Assembly (NCBI GenBank): GCA_035445085.1
Contig: DAOMQA010000039.1
Span: 1-6,172, forward strand
Origin: JBDHXE01 sp035445085
GTDB lineage: Bacteria; Bacteroidota; Ignavibacteria; Kapaibacteriales; UBA2268
Length of the DNA stretch: 6,172 nt
Direction of reading: 5' to 3'
Positions 5,287 through 6,172 of this stretch are shown in pieces. The position numbers and the translations under genes are program-made. Position 1 is the first letter of the stretch. The number at the start of each line of letters is the position of its first letter. The notes beneath the pieces are model-generated. The model was not told the origin of the DNA, made no database searches, and worked only from the letters and a program-made list of their open reading frames with translations.

Positions 5287-6153
5287 TTATTTAACAGAAT
5301 TCCAACCATCTTCAATAGCTCTTTGGTCAGCAGGATCGTCATTTTCACCATTATGATGATTCTTGTTGTCTTGATTAGCACCAAATTTCACAAACCAAAG
5401 TGGCAATCTCAGGTATCCAGCTGCTTTACCCCATAAACGATTTCCATAATCCATATCATTGTATGCTTTTGTTCCTGTAATGAAAAAACCTATTAACAAT
5501 CCCTTATTATTCTTTTCAGATAAAGGATTTAATCCTTTATTGACTAATTCTACTATTAAATCCTTCCCCCAAAAATCCAAAACACCTGATTTACCATCCC
5601 AATGTGAATTATTTGCTAAAAATAAACTAGAAATAAATGATTGTACTAAATAACCCTCTATACTGGAAGTTTTTGATAAAGGTTCCTGTAATCCTGAACC
5701 CCTCATATAATTTACTTCGTCTCTTTCCGATTTATAAAATAAAAATTGTTTATTCTTACCTTCATACACTTCAATTAACGTTTTCATTCTCTCTGAATCA
5801 TTTATTGGGTCATTCAAATTGAAAACTTGAGTACTTGTTGAATTACCATTCTTATGTAAGACATTTATTTCCCAATTATCTTTTCCATTATCAATACTAT
5901 TTACATACTTTAAATCATTATCAAAAACAAAAGCAGAATCACCTCTAACATCCGTAAATATCACGGGATTATTTCCCATAGCTACATAAGGACTAGACCA
6001 CGGAAACTTAGAAGCAAGTGGGTCAAGAGAGAGCCACCTACCAGCTCTATTATCATAAAAGCGATATTCGGTAGAGTAGCTATTACCCATGCCTTCATTA
6101 TAGCTTGTCAGTTTTTTGTCTCTCACATCATCATCCCTCAGCATGCCACTCAA
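5287..6153 (-). CDS. Orphan Rhs tip C: core plus Ntox44-like toxin tail
   Basis: A 288-codon frame from TTG 6153; an ATG at 6144 starts the same frame at MLRDDDVRD. Residues 4-71 are the Rhs core end (RFYDNRAGRWLSLDP, SPYVAMGNNPV). The tail's last 60 residues resemble polymorphic toxin type 44 (Ntox44): SHWDGK (183-188), DFWGKD (193-198), NDMDYGNRLWGKAAG (232-246), a helix ending in FGANQD, and DDPADQRAIEDG (272-283). Type 44 domains are predicted toxins; their chemistry is not something I can state from sequence. An in-frame TAA lies three codons before the TTG, and core similarity stops at about 6148, so this is a displaced cassette without its Rhs body. It is followed after 15 bp by a lipoprotein gene, its probable immunity partner. 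The type 44 match is from motif memory and needs a profile search. Confidence 0.78.
   Translation of the reverse strand: MSGMLRDDDVRDKKLTSYNEGMGNSYSTEYRFYDNRAGRWLSLDPLASKFPWSSPYVAMGNNPVIFTDVRGDSAFVFDNDLKYVNSIDNGKDNWEINVLHKNGNSTSTQVFNLNDPINDSERMKTLIEVYEGKNKQFLFYKSERDEVNYMRGSGLQEPLSKTSSIEGYLVQSFISSLFLANNSHWDGKSGVLDFWGKDLIVELVNKGLNPLSEKNNKGLLIGFFITGTKAYNDMDYGNRLWGKAAGYLRLPLWFVKFGANQDNKNHHNGENDDPADQRAIEDGWNSVK
5960..6148 (-). repeat. Rhs core repeat, copy C (pairs with 2045-2233)
   Basis: Direct repeat partner of copy A, about 92% identical over 189 bp by hand alignment. The toxin side diverges right after the NNPVI codons, exactly as in copy A. The other side diverges in the GGCATGC region at about 6148, close to where copy A also ends (2242). 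Confidence 0.85.
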
Positions 6154-6172
6154 CTTTCTTTATTCCTTTCTA

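Noticed and set aside
33..6136. Repeated 20-bp tract as CRISPR repeats or transposon ends
   Set aside because: The copies are irregularly spaced, all in one orientation, and encode the same protein motif in the Rhs core; no terminal inverted repeats or transposase are present.

Overview
The window is AT-rich and looks like part of a Bacteroidota accessory region. Three signs support this: the Rhs/YD-repeat protein style (a KDHLGNVRVVLRD block, then a core with FGFNGMLRDDDVRDEK), short type II (lipoprotein) signal peptides, and a TAnnTTTG-like -7 promoter element. Genus or family cannot be read from the sequence. Every supported gene is on the minus strand, so the transcriptional order runs from high to low coordinates.

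The layout is an array of displaced Rhs C-terminal 'tips', each a piece of Rhs core fused to a different toxin-like tail and followed by a candidate immunity gene. In transcription order: (1) tip C, 6153-5287, with a tail resembling polymorphic toxin type 44 (Ntox44), then a putative lipoprotein at 5271-4549; (2) tip B, 4427-2739, a much longer but 5'-truncated Rhs piece with a phospholipase A2-like tail (YCG loop, HD dyad), then an overlapping putative lipoprotein at 2755-2279; (3) tip A, 2229-1444, with a DUF4329 / JAMM-like metal-binding tail (HTHG, SxxD), then a one-base-overlapping lipoprotein at 1444-746; (4) a decayed core scrap at about 705-649; (5) a RelE/ParE-type toxin with its antitoxin (574-142); (6) a second core scrap at 158-21, whose repeat begins inside the relE stop codon.

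None of the three tips has an upstream ATG that would make a complete Rhs protein, and in-frame stops lie just upstream of each. They are therefore best read as silent or weakly expressed cassettes that become functional when homologous recombination joins them to a full-length Rhs gene outside the window. The shared DNA (five copies of a 20-bp tract around the RDDDVRDE codons, with longer near-identical stretches between particular pairs) is the likely exchange site. All three immunity candidates carry signal peptides with a possible lipid-attachment Cys, which suggests the toxins act in the cell envelope; this fits especially well with a phospholipase.

No RNA genes, CRISPR array, insertion sequence or convincing intrinsic terminator was seen.
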